From positions 7,649,726 through 7,713,725 of the forward strand of contig NC_063448.1 in assembly GCF_020379485.1 (NCBI RefSeq): DNA of 64,000 nucleotides, read 5' to 3'. Below are positions 1-10,697 of this stretch, piece after piece (position 1 is the first letter of the stretch; each line of letters begins with the position of its first letter). The notes below the pieces were generated by a model. It saw nothing but the letters and a program-made list of their open reading frames with translations, was not told the DNA's origin and ran no database searches. The position numbers and the translations under genes were made by a program. The DNA is from Brassica napus. Its lineage: Eukaryota > Streptophyta > Magnoliopsida > Brassicales > Brassicaceae.

Positions 1-1606
1 ACGATCATCTCCCCTGTTGTCACACGCTTCTTCTGACCTCCTGAGATACCTCTCATCATGTCATCTCCTACTATAGTGTCCTTGCATATGTCAAGCCCTA
101 GAATCTGTTTCATCAAACATTAATTTATAAGAACCTTCATAAATATCATAACATAAGAGCACCATTAACCTTTAAAACCCCATTTGGGTTCTTTTTTTTT
201 TTTTTTTTTAATTAAAACCGAACCAATCGCGGGCCCATTGACACGTGGCGGCCCGTGAACAGTACAAGAATCCACCAAACTTGCCTCTTGGAGAAGAGAA
301 GGAAGAGGTGGTTTTAGAGAAAATTGTGGAACCCACATCTTAAGAACCAACTTAAGAGGTGGGGTTAATCATGCTCAAAGGGATGTACTAAAAGATTCAA
401 CTGCTATGTTGTATGCTTTGTAGCTAACATACTCTCATGTTTCATAATCTATATGATTTACACGTTTGAAAATTGGGCTTAAATGGGTCTCGGCCCGCCG
501 AATATCCCAGGTTATAAGAAAAAAACTAGGGTTTAATGTTGAAAGAGGCTAACTTTGAGAGTGTAGTCAGTGATGAGACTACTCTTGACTCCTTGAGCAG
601 CAGATGCCTTCATGAACAAGTCAACATCAGCTTCCGGAAAAATACCAGCGTCCTTTTCTCTCCTCGCCAGCTCGTTTAATAGATCTGCCATAGTAGATAA
701 ATAACTTGTCAGTTGTCACACAATAAACTTGTTCATTTGACAAGAGAATTCAAAAATGGTTAAATGAATTATACCGTAACGGGTACCAACGCCTTGACAC
801 CGAGCAGAGAAGTCAAGAGTCTCCTTAACGGTCATGATACCGACATGAAGATCGTTCTGGCTAATGTAAGCAGATGTTTTGATGGGAACAAACTCGTTGA
901 GGCGGTAACCATTGTAAGTTACTTCCCCTGAGATGTCAAGAGACTTGTCGAGTTTCCCAGCAAGAGCCAACAAAAGCGTTGTCTTCCCCGAGGAAGGAGG
1001 GCCTAGCAAAAGTGTCATCCTCGAAGGCTTAACAATCCCAGAAACTTCTTTAAGAATCGTAAGCTGCGCTTTCTTGGCGAGATTGATCCCGACCAAGCCA
1101 AGAAGAGACTCCCCCATGTTCCTCACCGTGTTAGTAAGCGAAGGAAGAGATCTATCACCCGTGTAACAGTCAGCTTTCACATTCAAATTTTCGTACCTCA
1201 CTTCCACTGTCGGAAGTGTTATCCCAACTCTATCGATCCTGTTCCTTAGCTTCGTTAAGATCCGTTCGTTGTCCTGTTCCGCGACTTTGAAGACCATGTC
1301 GATGAATTTGGCACGTTCTTCGCCGTCGAGCTTGGTGACGTCGACTTCTTTGTTGAGGATTTGGTTACCGTAGATGTCGTCTTCTCCTAGCGCGGGCATG
1401 AGGCTTGTCCGGAGACGGCTGTATGTCGGGAGTTTCTCGATGGCTGCCCATTTGAGAGCTTCTTCGTCTTCGTTGGTTGACTTGGTTCTTCTTGCGCTCG
1501 GTGAGAATATGTCTTCGAGGTTTCTGCTTGCTCTGCTTACGCTACGGCTTATGCTTTTCCGCATGCTACCTCCTCTGCTCATTGCTTGACCTGGATCGTA
1601 ATCCAT
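1..1606 (-). CDS. ABCG35: ABCG35/PDR7-type full-size ABC transporter, copy 1 (5' part only)
   Basis: Pleiotropic-drug-resistance ABCG transporter of the plasma membrane; family members export defence and hormone-related small molecules. Exons read leftward: 1606-775, 684-554 and 104-1 (continuing off the window). The start [15 protein letters not shown] closely matches my memory of Arabidopsis ABCG35, rather than ABCG36. The first nucleotide-binding domain shows Walker [10 protein letters not shown], and exon 3 carries the signature region GISGGQKKR. The visible exons are open and splice in frame. It is a near-identical tandem copy of the gene at 21508-26808: about a dozen residue changes over the first 277 residues. 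Intron 2 holds a 220-bp MITE that copy 2 lacks. Whether the missing C-terminal half is intact cannot be seen here. Confidence 0.93.
157..376. mobile_element. PIF/Harbinger-type MITE in intron 2 of ABCG35 copy 1
   Basis: Ends GAGCACCATTAACC and GGTTAATCATGCTC form imperfect terminal inverted repeats of the GAGCATGATTATC family that recurs in this window. The same intron of copy 2 reads straight across the site, so this is an insertion made after the duplication. The flank is TAA on the left and AAA on the right, a slightly decayed 3-bp target duplication. It includes an 18-bp T run. Confidence 0.75.
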
Positions 1607-1957
1607 CTTGGATGAATCTCTATGTTCTTGATTCTTAGATATTTCTTCTTCTTTTTTTTTTTTTTTGGTAAAATCTTATTCTTTTTTTTAGACTATAGTC
1701 TGGTTGTGACTGTAATAGAAAGAGATGAGAAAAACAGAAGAAGAAGAAGAAGAAGACTGTTGGTTCCTCCTGCAACAATTCGAATGTTAAATAGCAACGA
1801 AACAGAAGAGTAAAGACTTTGTCAAGTTAACTTTGAACACTTTATTCATAACAATAGAAAAAATAAATAAAATATTCCCATAAAATATCTGGTTGAGCCA
1901 TTTAAAAGTTGTGATTATTTTAGTAAGTTATATTATAATGGAACCTCTTTTTAACAG

Positions 1958-2693
1958 CGACTCCGGCGACACTCCATCTCCTCGGATGTTGTTGTCTGGC
2001 TTTTGATTCTGGCGACGTTGACTAGTCTTTCGGTGACGTCGGCCGGCTTGCTCTCCAGTCTTTTCTGGAGTTTTTTCCTAGTTTTTGTTCGATCATCGTT
2101 TTTGTCGCCCTCTGTTTCAACTGTCTCTTGATCCGACTCTTCGATTGCTCTTTCCTTTCCCTCGCGTGGGATGTTTCATCTTCAAGCTTATTTTTATCAT
2201 AAAAGATGTCTGGTCTACCTTTCAGAAAAATCGAAGTTTTGTTGGTTCAATTGTAGACGGTTGAGTTTATTTGATGAAACGATTGATCTGTCAGATTAGG
2301 TTTCTCGACTTCGATTGGGTGAGGGCGGTTCTGTTTGAACGGCCTTCTTCTCTGGTTGGTCTCTGCTGTTTGTGGAGCTCCGTCGTAGCGCCTCCTCTCT
2401 GACTCCGGAGGAAGATGATGCATCCTTACCTTGACGTGTGTTTCTCTATTGATCGGCGTTAGAACACGTGCTGGATGTCCGATCGTTTCTTCCTCGACGG
2501 ATGTCCGATCGTTTCTTCCTCGACGGATTTCCTCTTGATGGGCATTTGTCCTTGAGAGTTCTGTATAGACTAGGCCTTTGTGTTGGCCTTTGTTATGTTT
2601 GTGTAGCCCATGTTTGGGCCTTGGTGTTCTTTGTAAAACTCTGCCGGTTTGGACTTTGCTTTAATAAAATTTCGGTGAAAAAAAAAAAAAAAA
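1958..2693 (+). mobile_element. Poly(A) retroposon (5'-truncated LINE-like)
   Basis: A 736-bp insertion ending in a poly(A) run (about 2678-2693) just after an AATAAA-like motif. It is flanked by a perfect 17-bp target duplication, gaacctctttttaacag, at 1941-1957 and 2694-2710. The matching spacer above ABCG35 copy 2 has the uninterrupted site near 27842. No long coding frame is left, so the parent family is unclear; the structure is that of target-primed reverse transcription. Confidence 0.8.
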
Positions 2694-2710
2694 GAACCTC
2701 TTTTTAACAG

Positions 2711-3622
2711 AGTATAATCCATGTGGGAGTGATGAAGGCTGCTTAAAATCAATCATACACACTTAAATATTTGATATGATACGTCTGTAGCTGGTGGTCT
2801 AACCGTCTAGCCAGGTTGCTAATTTTTTTGGCACTATTTGTTTTGTCTTTGCCTCACCTTCTCTTGTAACCAATTATAGAAAGGTGGCTTTACTTTTAAC
2901 GATTCATGATTATAGAAACGCACTAGGAACATGATTGATAGTGGTAGTCGTTACGAATGTACAGTGGACAACCGTAACAAAACTGTACCACGAGAATGAC
3001 AGCTATGAACTGTGTACAAAACCTTTAAAATAAATTGACAGATATGATGTCCCTCTGTCAGATCGCCGCTCAGGCTCTTTGCAATCTTTTCAGCTACATT
3101 TAAAATATTTTTGTGCACGTTTATTTAACCAACGAACGATTTTTTTTTCTTTTATGTCGAGAGTTTGAGACGATGTCTTATAAACGAATCTTGCATGGGA
3201 GAAATCACGTGGCCTCCCTTGATTGTCGGGGGAGGAAAAGGAAGAGGCCGAAGTGAGGATTAGCTGTGATTAAATTAAATATATATGATAATTAGATTAG
3301 TCGTATTATTAGATATCATATTAACGGTGTTTTCTTTGAAACTAACTATCTAATACAAAAAAAAAAACAAAATGACGGTGGTAAGAAACTGTACACAGAG
3401 ATTTTGACCCTCTTGGCACCTTTTTTACCTGTCATAATCTGAGAGAGAGACTTTTTTTCAATTTGAGAGACTTTTAATATAATGGAGAATGGACTTTAGA
3501 AGTGCCACTAAACAACACCAACAGAAAGACTAACGAAACAATATGTTAAATTATACAGACTAAACATAACAAAAATGACTAGAAAGAAAGAAAGGTAACG
3601 TTCAACCCCTGTATCCAAACGT
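2711..3622. other. ABCG35 copy 1 upstream spacer, no gene
   Basis: This stretch aligns by eye, with small indels, to about 27855-28820 above ABCG35 copy 2. Shared landmarks include the run 'ataatccatgtggga', the 'gctatgaactgt' stretch and the 'gaggccgaagtgaggatta' stretch. I see no coding frame or RNA gene. Confidence 0.7.
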
Positions 3623-4350
3623 GAGCATCAGTATCAGGCGTCCTTATGGACGTCCTTATTAATTTAAGCCCAAAAAGAAAATGAAAAAAGGAGTTAATTG
3701 TTAAGGATTGTGTCCGAAAGTCCCATAATAAGAAGTTTGTGGGCTCGTCCTGGGCTCGTCCTTCGTCATACGTGGCGAAAAAGAATTAGAGAAGTGTGGT
3801 GTAGGGCAACACACGGTTTCGTCTCATCACAACTCTCTCTCTTTCTCTCCTTCTCTCACGAAACTCTCTCGACGGCGATAGAGGTAGACGGCGATCCTCC
3901 CCTGATTTGAAGAACCGATCGATTATTTCGCGATCTCGAGACCGATCTATTGTCCGACCGAAAGCTTCTCCGCCGATCACTACAAGAAAACAGCAAGGAT
4001 ACTGAGGGAAAAAATCGTCGGAATTTCGTCGGAATAACGTTATTCCGACGACATACCGACGAAACAAGTCCTCGGAAATAATTCCTCGGAATTTCTTATT
4101 TCCTCGGAAATCCCTCGGAATTTTCCGACGGAATTCCGAGGAAACAAATTTCCGAGGAAATTCCGAGGATCACTAGTTTATCGGAAATCTCCTCGGAATA
4201 TACCGAGGGAGAACTTCGCCGGGATATTTTCTCGGAAGTTCATCGATCGATGCGTTTTTGGACATATATATATCCATCGATCGATCCGTTTATAAAAAAA
4301 TGTTCGGAATATACCGAGGGACATCTTCCTCGGAATATTCCGAGGAACAT

Positions 4351-5268
4351 TGATACGCCCAAAACGGGAAGGATGGCTTTGGCCGGGTGTTGGATATGAT
4401 CCGAGAAGGCAAACGGCACTTCTGGAACTGAGATGGATTGAAAGGATCGTCAAGAGATGCGGAATGGCTCTTGATATACCCAAGATCTAAGGCTAACCAC
4501 CTAAGAAACGATGAAGGTGTGTTGGCTAACCACCAAACGACACAAAAGATGATTGGCTGACCACCAAATCAACAAGCCGGTTCAAACCGATGAACTAGCT
4601 AAGAACTCTCTCTCTCACTCAAAGAAAAGAAGAATCGAAAATAAACAACCAAAATGAACTGCTTTTATTCATCAAAGGGACTACATATTTATAGTGTTTT
4701 GTAGTCAAAGACAATAAATAGAAATGTAGAAAAACAATGCATAGAAAATATAAATTTGACTAGATCTAGTCAAGGCATGGAAAATGGAGAAGACTAGATC
4801 TGGTCAAGACACGGAAAATGGAGAAGACTAGATCTGGTCAAGGCACGGAAAATGGAGAAGACTAGATCTGGTCAAGGCACGGAAAATGGAGAAGACTAGT
4901 CAAGATGTCCAGGTTCATCCGAACCAGATGGATGCACGGGGTAAAGATAAGGACGCTTGCGGGACTGTCCGGATGGTCCGCCAGATAAGAATGCATGTCC
5001 GTCTTTGGTTTCTTCACGACCCAAGCTAAGTCTGGCTCGACCGTGGGTTTTAGAATGTCGAGTTGGTTGGGGAAGACGGGTTGTGGTTCGGTCGGTTAGG
5101 TCGTCTGGACGTGGTTCCAGCCGAAGCTCCAATCGGGACGCACGCGGAACGGCTTGGTCAGTCTGATCGGTACGGTCGGATGAACGAACCTCGGTCAAAT
5201 TGTTCAGAACGTCCTGATCTCCATGCTGGTTGGCTCCAATGGACTGATCCACGAACCAGGGCACATCA
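4351..5268 (-). repeat. 3' LTR of nested retrotransposon
   Basis: 918 bp, TG...CA ends, with the same array of about 34 bp near 4755-4895. The gag reading frame runs into this LTR and stops at 4896-4898, so the last ~124 codons are LTR-encoded. Confidence 0.92.
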
Positions 5269-5957
5269 TTCCCTTCCTCTTCAAAAAGATTTGTCCTCAA
5301 ATCTGAAACATTAAAAGGAAAAGGATTATAAGCAAAAGAACCATAATCAGCACAATGCTCACCTTGAGTTTGGTCCGGTATTTGAATTGGCAAAGGCTCT
5401 TCCTTTTCTGGCTCGGTTTCAAGGTTCTCATTCTCCAAAGTCACCAACGGTTTTTGCTTTTGACACTTGTTAGCATAATGACCGATCCTATGGCATTTGA
5501 AGCACCTGGTGGAATGAGCTTTGCTTGTGGGTTTCACAGCTTTGCTTTTATCAAAAGAAATCTCATTAGTTTTCAAATCAGAATTTGAAAGATAAGAAGA
5601 CTTACATTGTTGTTTTGGTGCCGAAGAAGTGTTGGTGTTTCCCTTCTTTTTGAGCTGTCGGATAGCATGAATTGCCTTATGCAACATCTTCTCCAAACTA
5701 GCATAAGTTTTAAGCTCGTTTTGATCAAGCACTACAAGGTTGCTTCTCTTGGCTTTGGTGAAGGGACGATCACCACTTCTGACCCACTTCTCATCATTGG
5801 ACCTGTTTTGTCTCTTCCTTTGTTTCTGCACAAAATCAAATTCGTTAGAAGCAAACTGTCTCTTGTCAAAAATCAATTGCTTCTTTTCAACAACAGTTTT
5901 AAAAGGAAAGTAGACATCATCTTGTAGTGGTTTTGATTTTTTGAGAAGTCCGAACAT
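4896..5957 (-). CDS. Gag-like CCHC zinc-knuckle protein of the LTR element
   Basis: 353 codons, open. A basic N-terminal half is followed by a zinc knuckle C-x2-C-x4-H-x4-C at residues 152-165 (CFKCHRIGHYANKC), the retroelement Gag RNA-binding motif. Then comes an acidic, Pro-rich stretch. About residues 1-229 lie in the interior. The rest is read from the 3' LTR and is rich in Arg, Asp and Thr. It begins with a Met at 5957, about 470 bp from the primer-binding site, so a long leader or an upstream exon is possible. No enzyme domain follows. The frame's integrity in a young element suggests the Gag may still be made, perhaps helping a non-autonomous family package its RNA. Confidence 0.75.
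   Translation of the reverse strand: MFGLLKKSKPLQDDVYFPFKTVVEKKQLIFDKRQFASNEFDFVQKQRKRQNRSNDEKWVRSGDRPFTKAKRSNLVVLDQNELKTYASLEKMLHKAIHAIRQLKKKGNTNTSSAPKQQCKSSYLSNSDLKTNEISFDKSKAVKPTSKAHSTRCFKCHRIGHYANKCQKQKPLVTLENENLETEPEKEEPLPIQIPDQTQGEHCADYGSFAYNPFPFNVSDLRTNLFEEEGNDVPWFVDQSIGANQHGDQDVLNNLTEVRSSDRTDQTDQAVPRASRLELRLEPRPDDLTDRTTTRLPQPTRHSKTHGRARLSLGREETKDGHAFLSGGPSGQSRKRPYLYPVHPSGSDEPGHLD
5269..5282 (-). other. Polypurine tract
   Basis: On the minus strand the sequence reads GAAGAGGAAGGGAA directly against the 3' LTR, where plus-strand priming would occur. Confidence 0.85.
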
Positions 5958-6426
5958 CCTGAAACACTTAACAAAGTTAGCAAATAAAAATCCTCACACT
6001 CTCAAAGTGTTTAGCTCACGATTTTTAGATGGTCACTTAGAGTTCTTTCACTGGTTCAAAGGATGATAGGCAGTCAAAATTCAGCAATCAAAACCCAAAA
6101 CAAACTTTTGTGAGAAAAAGAAAAGAGAAGGTAAGATGAAGAGATTTTTGATATGGATCCGCCTTAACTGTCCTAAGGCTGGATTTCTCTTCAGCCAGCA
6201 GGGTTTCTCTTCCACCACTCCCCCTGGATTTCTCTTCAGAAGTGATTCACGCCAAAACTTTTTTTTTTTTTTTTTTTATCGATTTTTTTTTTTTTTTTTT
6301 TTTATAATAGGCGATCACAAGGGAGTAAAGGAACAGCCCGGATCCAAGAAATAAGAAAAGAAATAAACGTGGAGAGATGAGAAGATGAGAAGATGAAAGA
6401 TGAAAGAAAACAAACCAGCCAAAGTG

Positions 6427-6438
6427 GCTCTGATACCA
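6427..6438 (-). other. Primer-binding site (tRNA-Met initiator)
   Basis: On the minus strand the sequence reads TGGTATCAGAGC three bases inside the 5' LTR. This is the standard plant initiator-tRNA-Met primer-binding site. Confidence 0.9.
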
Positions 6439-6441
6439 AGT

Positions 6442-7359
6442 TGATACGCCCAAAACGGGAAGGATGGCTTTGGCCGGGTGTTGGATATGATCCGAGAAGG
6501 CAAACGGCACTTCTGGAACTGAGATGGATTGAAAGGATCGTCAAGAGATGCGGAATGGCTCTTGATATACCCAAGATCTAAGGCTAACCACCTAAGAAAC
6601 GATGAAGGTGTGTTGGCTAACCACCAAACGACACAAAAGATGATTGGCTGACCACCAAATCAACAAGCCGGTTCAAACCGATGAACTAGCTAAGAACTCT
6701 CTCTCTCACTCAGAGAAAAGAAGAATCGAAAATAAACAACCAAAATGAACTGCTTTTATTCATCAAAGGGACTACATATTTATAGTGTTTTGTAGTCAAA
6801 GACAATAAATAGAAATGTAGAAAAACAATGCATAGAAAATATAAATTTGACTAGATCTAGTCAAGGCACGGAAAATGGAGAAGACTAGATCTGGTCAAGA
6901 CACGGAAAATGGAGAAGACTAGATCTGGTCAAGGCACGGAAAATGGAGAAGACTAGATCTGGTCAAGGCACGGAAAATGGAGAAGACTAGTCAAGATGTC
7001 CAGGTTCATCCGAACCAGATGGATGCACGGGGTAAAGATAAGGACGCTTGCGGGACTGTCCGGATGGTCCGCCAGATAAGAATGCATGTCCGTCTTTGGT
7101 TTCTTCACGACCCAAGCAAAGTCTGGCTCGACCGTGGATTTTAGAATGTCGAGTTGGTTGGGGAAGACGGGCTGTGGTTCGGTCGGTTAGGTCGTCTGGA
7201 CGTGGTTCCAGCCGAAGCTCCAATCGGGACGCACGCGGAACGGCTTGGTCAGTCTGATCGGTACGGTCGGATGAACGAACCTCGGTCAAATTGTTCAGAA
7301 CGTCCTGATCTCCATGCTGGTTGGCTCCAATGGACTGATCCACGAACCAGGGCACATCA
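6442..7359 (-). repeat. 5' LTR of nested retrotransposon
   Basis: 918 bp, TG...CA ends. Because the element reads on the minus strand, this right-hand copy is the 5' LTR. It holds a tandem array of a unit of about 34 bp (cores like 'ctagatctggtcaaggca') around 6850-6990. Five single-base differences from the other LTR are visible. Confidence 0.92.
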
Positions 7360-7725
7360 AACATGTCCCTCAGTATATTCCGAGGAACATGTCCCTCGGT
7401 ATATTCCGAGGAAAGGTGTCCCTCGGTATATTCCGAGGAAGATGTCCCTCGGTATATTCCGAGGAAGATGTCCCTCGGTATATTCCGAACGTTTTTTTAT
7501 AAACAGATCGATCGATGGATATATATCCAAAAACGCATCGATCGATCGAGTAAAAAATATAATTAATTTCCTCGGAATGTAAAAAATATTAATTTAAAAA
7601 AAAAATAAAATTTTTGAAATTTAAATTCGAAAATATAAAATTAAAATTAAAATTGAAATCATATTAATTAATATTCAAAGTTTCACAAATAAAAGTAAAA
7701 CATTGCGAATTTTTGGAAAAAAAAA

Positions 7726-7882
7726 CTACGGGTCTGGCACGTCCGGGAACACCTCGTTCGGGTACATCCTCTGCATCATCTCCATCATTTGCTGGCGAAG
7801 GGGAATCCTGAAAATGGCTGGAATCCCGAGACTGGTTCCCCGTACCACCACGACCACGACGCTGTCGAGGCCGGGTTGAGAC
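7726..7882 (-). pseudogene. C-terminal tail remnant, CACTA-encoded protein
   Basis: On the minus strand a splice acceptor (tttacag) near 7883 opens a frame that ends QQMMEMMQRMYPNEVFPD and then VPDP, with a stop at 7726-7728. I read this Met-rich tail as the C terminus of a plant En/Spm-type transposase or accessory protein; the family assignment is by recall. The upstream exons are missing. Confidence 0.45.
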
Positions 7883-9443
7883 CTGTAAATTAAAAAAATA
7901 TATTTAATAAATACAAAAATATATAAATTATTTTTTTTAAAAAAAAAAATCCCAAATAATAGTTTTTAATCAGAAAAAAATATTTATAGATATTAAAAAT
8001 ATTTAATAAATATATAAAAATAGTTCTAATAAACAAAAATAGTTTTAATAAATAAAAAATAGTTTAATAATTACAAAAAATAGTTTTAATAATATATATA
8101 TATTAAAAATATTTTTAAATCCCAAATAATAGTTTTTAATCACAAAAAAAGTTTTATAGATATTAAAAATGTTTTGTAAAATCCAAAAAATCGAATTTAT
8201 AAACAAAAAAGATTTTGTACAATCCAAAAAATCGAATTTATATAGAAAAATCGTTTTGTAAAATACAAAAATCGATTTTATATACAAAAATCGATTTTAA
8301 AAATACAAAAAAAATAAAAAAATTATAAAAAAAATTCTAAATCAATTCAACAAAACAAATTATTCAACCAAATCACAATTCTAAACCTATTATACAACCA
8401 TATCACAATCCTAACCAATCACCCTAACAAAAATCTATCAAAACTACACAAAAACCTAACAAATAGAACCTAAGATAGTGGGATAGAGTCCTTACATGAT
8501 TTATGTAAGAGAAGGGGGAGATCGCCGGAGATATCGTCGGATTTCAGGGGGAAATCGCCGGAGGGAAGAGAGGAGTTGCGCAGAGGAAGAAGAGAGAAAT
8601 GGGGAAGAAGAAGGGGCTCGTGGTTATCAAACCTAGGGTAAGACGGATATTATCCGTCGGAATTCCGTTGGAATTCTAATTTCAATTTTCGCGAAATATT
8701 TGCCCGGTAAAATGAAAATATTCCGAGGAAATTCCGACGGATAGTAAAATATCCGTCGGAATTTCTTCGGAATATTCCGAGGAAATACCGAGGAACTAGT
8801 GTTTGGGGTTTCAAAACATCATTTTTTTGCCGTATTTCATTTCTTATACAATTGTAATGCATACCATTGAGGATTCTTTGTATAGATGAGCATAAACCAT
8901 GAAATAACAAATTTCAAAACTAATTGAAAGTATTCCCTTTACCGTTCATTAAAAGATATAAATGTTTCTCTTATGTTGTGGGATTTCGTTCATACAATCG
9001 GAAAAGTGTTAATTATACGGTAAGGAACAAATTTTTGACTTCATAATGAACGTAAGACACTTAATAAGGGTTATATAGGTGTTATTCAAACCGCAAAACG
9101 TTGTTTTCGGTTTAAAAACCCTATTTCCTCGGATTATTCCGAGGGAATTCCGAGGAAACCCTTTTCTTCCTCGGAATTCCGTCGGAATATTCCAAGGAAA
9201 TTCCGAGAAACTAGTGTTTGGGGTTTCAATACGTCAATTTTTTTTAAACGGATCGATCGATGGATATATGTACCAAAATGCATCGATCGATAGAGTATAT
9301 CAGGTGTTCCTCAGAATATTCCGAGGCTTTTCCGAGGAAACATGGTTTGGGGTAACAATGTGATCGACCGAGAACAAAATCTCGTACGTTTTTTTATAAA
9401 TGGATCGATCGATGTATATATATCCAAAAACGCATCGATCGAT

Positions 9444-9937
9444 CACTAAGATGGACCAAAGCGTAACAATGTGATCGATCGATTAGATTATCCCATCGAT
9501 CGATCGAGAATCTCAAGCGTTCCTCGGAATGTTCTCGGAAAATCTTGTAAGTTTTTGTATAAACGGATCGATCGATGGATATATGTCAGAAAACGCATCG
9601 ATCGATCACTAAGATGGACCAAAGCGTAACAATGTGATCGATCGATTAGATTATCCCATCGATCGATCGAGAATCTCAAGCGTTCCTCAGAATATCCTCG
9701 GAAAATCTTGTAAGTTTTTGTATAAACGGATCGATCGATAGATATATGTCAGAAAACGCATCGATCGATCACTAAGATGGACCAAAGCGTAACAATGTGA
9801 TCGATCGATTAGATTATCCCATCGATCGATCGAGAATCTCAAGCGTTCCTTGGAATGTCCTCGGAAAATCTTGTAAGTTTTTGTATAAACGGATCGATCG
9901 ATGGATATATGTCAGAAAACGCATCGATCGATCATCT
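9444..9937. repeat. Subterminal tandem repeats, period 163-164 bp, with GATCGATC palindromes
   Basis: Three adjacent copies begin at about 9444, 9608 and 9771 with 'actaagatggaccaaag'. Each unit carries several GATCGATCGAT palindromes and a TCCTCGGAA-type motif, which in CACTA elements serve as transposase-binding sites. A related but looser copy precedes them from about 9240. Confidence 0.85.
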
Positions 9938-10252
9938 TGGGGCTTGGTATACACTAGGTTCGCTAGTACTACCATGTTCATAATCAGTTTCCCCATGATG
10001 ATACCAAATTTTGTAACTTCGTGTAAACCCACTCAAATATAGATGAGTCCGAACATCCCACTCTTTAATAACCTTTCTATTTTTACAATTAGAGCAAAGA
10101 CATCTTAACATACCTGTTTTTGCTTCCGGTTGTCGGTGAACTAACCCCATGAATTCGGTTATACCTCGTTGGTATTCTTCCGTAAGCAATCTCGTGTTCG
10201 GATCCAAATGAGGTCGATCGATCCTAGAACGAAAATAATTTGAAGAAGACAT
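9932..10252 (-). pseudogene. N-terminal transposase-associated domain of a CACTA TNP2 transposase
   Basis: 106 codons. Residues about 20-85 fit the transposase-associated domain seen at the start of plant TNP2 proteins: an EYQRGITEFMGLV segment, then CLCSNCKNRK, a V-x2-HLYLSGF run and YKIWYHHGE. The catalytic TNP2 body that should follow is absent; instead the frame runs into the GATCGATC repeats. The orientation agrees with the tail remnant at 7726-7882, so a large internal deletion removed the enzyme core. Confidence 0.75.
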
Positions 10253-10697
10253 ATTTTTTATGAATCAAATTCATGTGTAAATAGAGTAAAAGGGAGGATG
10301 AAGATATGGAGTGAATGAAGAGGAAGAGGACTGCTTGTATTTATAGTTTAAATCATGCCGACAGACCGAGGAAATTCTGACGGAATTCCGACGCCAACGG
10401 CTAGTTCGTCGGAATTTCCTCGGAATTTTGTAAAATCCCCCAACGGCTCTCTAACGGCTATAATATTTCCTCGGAATTCATCGGTTTTTTCCGAGGAACA
10501 CATTTTTCCTCGGAATTTCCTCGGAATATTCCGACGGATTGATATTTCCTCGGAATTCCGTCGGTATATTCCGAAGAAATTCCGAGGAAACCAAATTTTG
10601 TGTTTCCTCGGAATTTCCTCGGAAATTCCTCGGGATATTCCGAGGATTTCATTTTCCGCCGGAATGTCCGTCAGAATACCGTTGTTTTCTTGTAGTG

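Larger units (their letters stand above)
4351..7359 (-). mobile_element. Gag-only LTR retrotransposon (TR-GAG type) nested in CACTA
   Basis: Two 918-bp direct LTRs (TGATACGCCC to GGGCACATCA) enclose a 1.17-kb interior. A perfect 5-bp duplication AACAT flanks the element at 4346-4350 and 7360-7364. A primer-binding site complementary to initiator tRNA-Met and a polypurine tract fix the orientation as minus strand. The interior encodes only a CCHC zinc-knuckle Gag-like protein. There is no protease, integrase or reverse transcriptase, so it is non-autonomous. I count five differences between the LTRs by eye, which makes it a recent insertion. Confidence 0.93.
3978..10697 (-). mobile_element. 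CACTA (En/Spm) transposon, deletion derivative with nested LTR element
   Basis: The terminal inverted repeats begin CACTACAAGAAAAC at 3978 and end GTTTTCTTGTAGTG at 10697. A perfect 3-bp target duplication GAT flanks them at 3975-3977 and 10698-10700. Both subterminal zones are packed with variants of TTCCGAGGAA and of the palindrome GATCGATC, typical transposase-binding arrays. Two transposase remnants lie on the minus strand: an N-terminal piece at 9932-10252 and a C-terminal tail at 7726-7882. About 7883-8480 is very AT-rich with A/T runs and holds nothing I can name. The catalytic core is gone, so it could move only in trans. Confidence 0.92.

Noticed and set aside
165..350. 61-codon frame in ABCG35 copy 1 intron 2
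   Set aside because: Lies wholly within the MITE and includes a poly-Lys run from its T tract.
4957..5314. Overlapping plus-strand frames in the LTR (and their twins at 7048-7582)
   Set aside because: Antisense to the gag frame and duplicated only because both LTRs hold them; no motif.
3978..10697. Many regularly spaced short repeats (TTCCGAGGAA, GATCGATC) that resemble a CRISPR array or satellite
   Set aside because: They lie at both ends of an element with CACTA TIRs and a target duplication and vary in spacing, so they are subterminal transposase-binding repeats.
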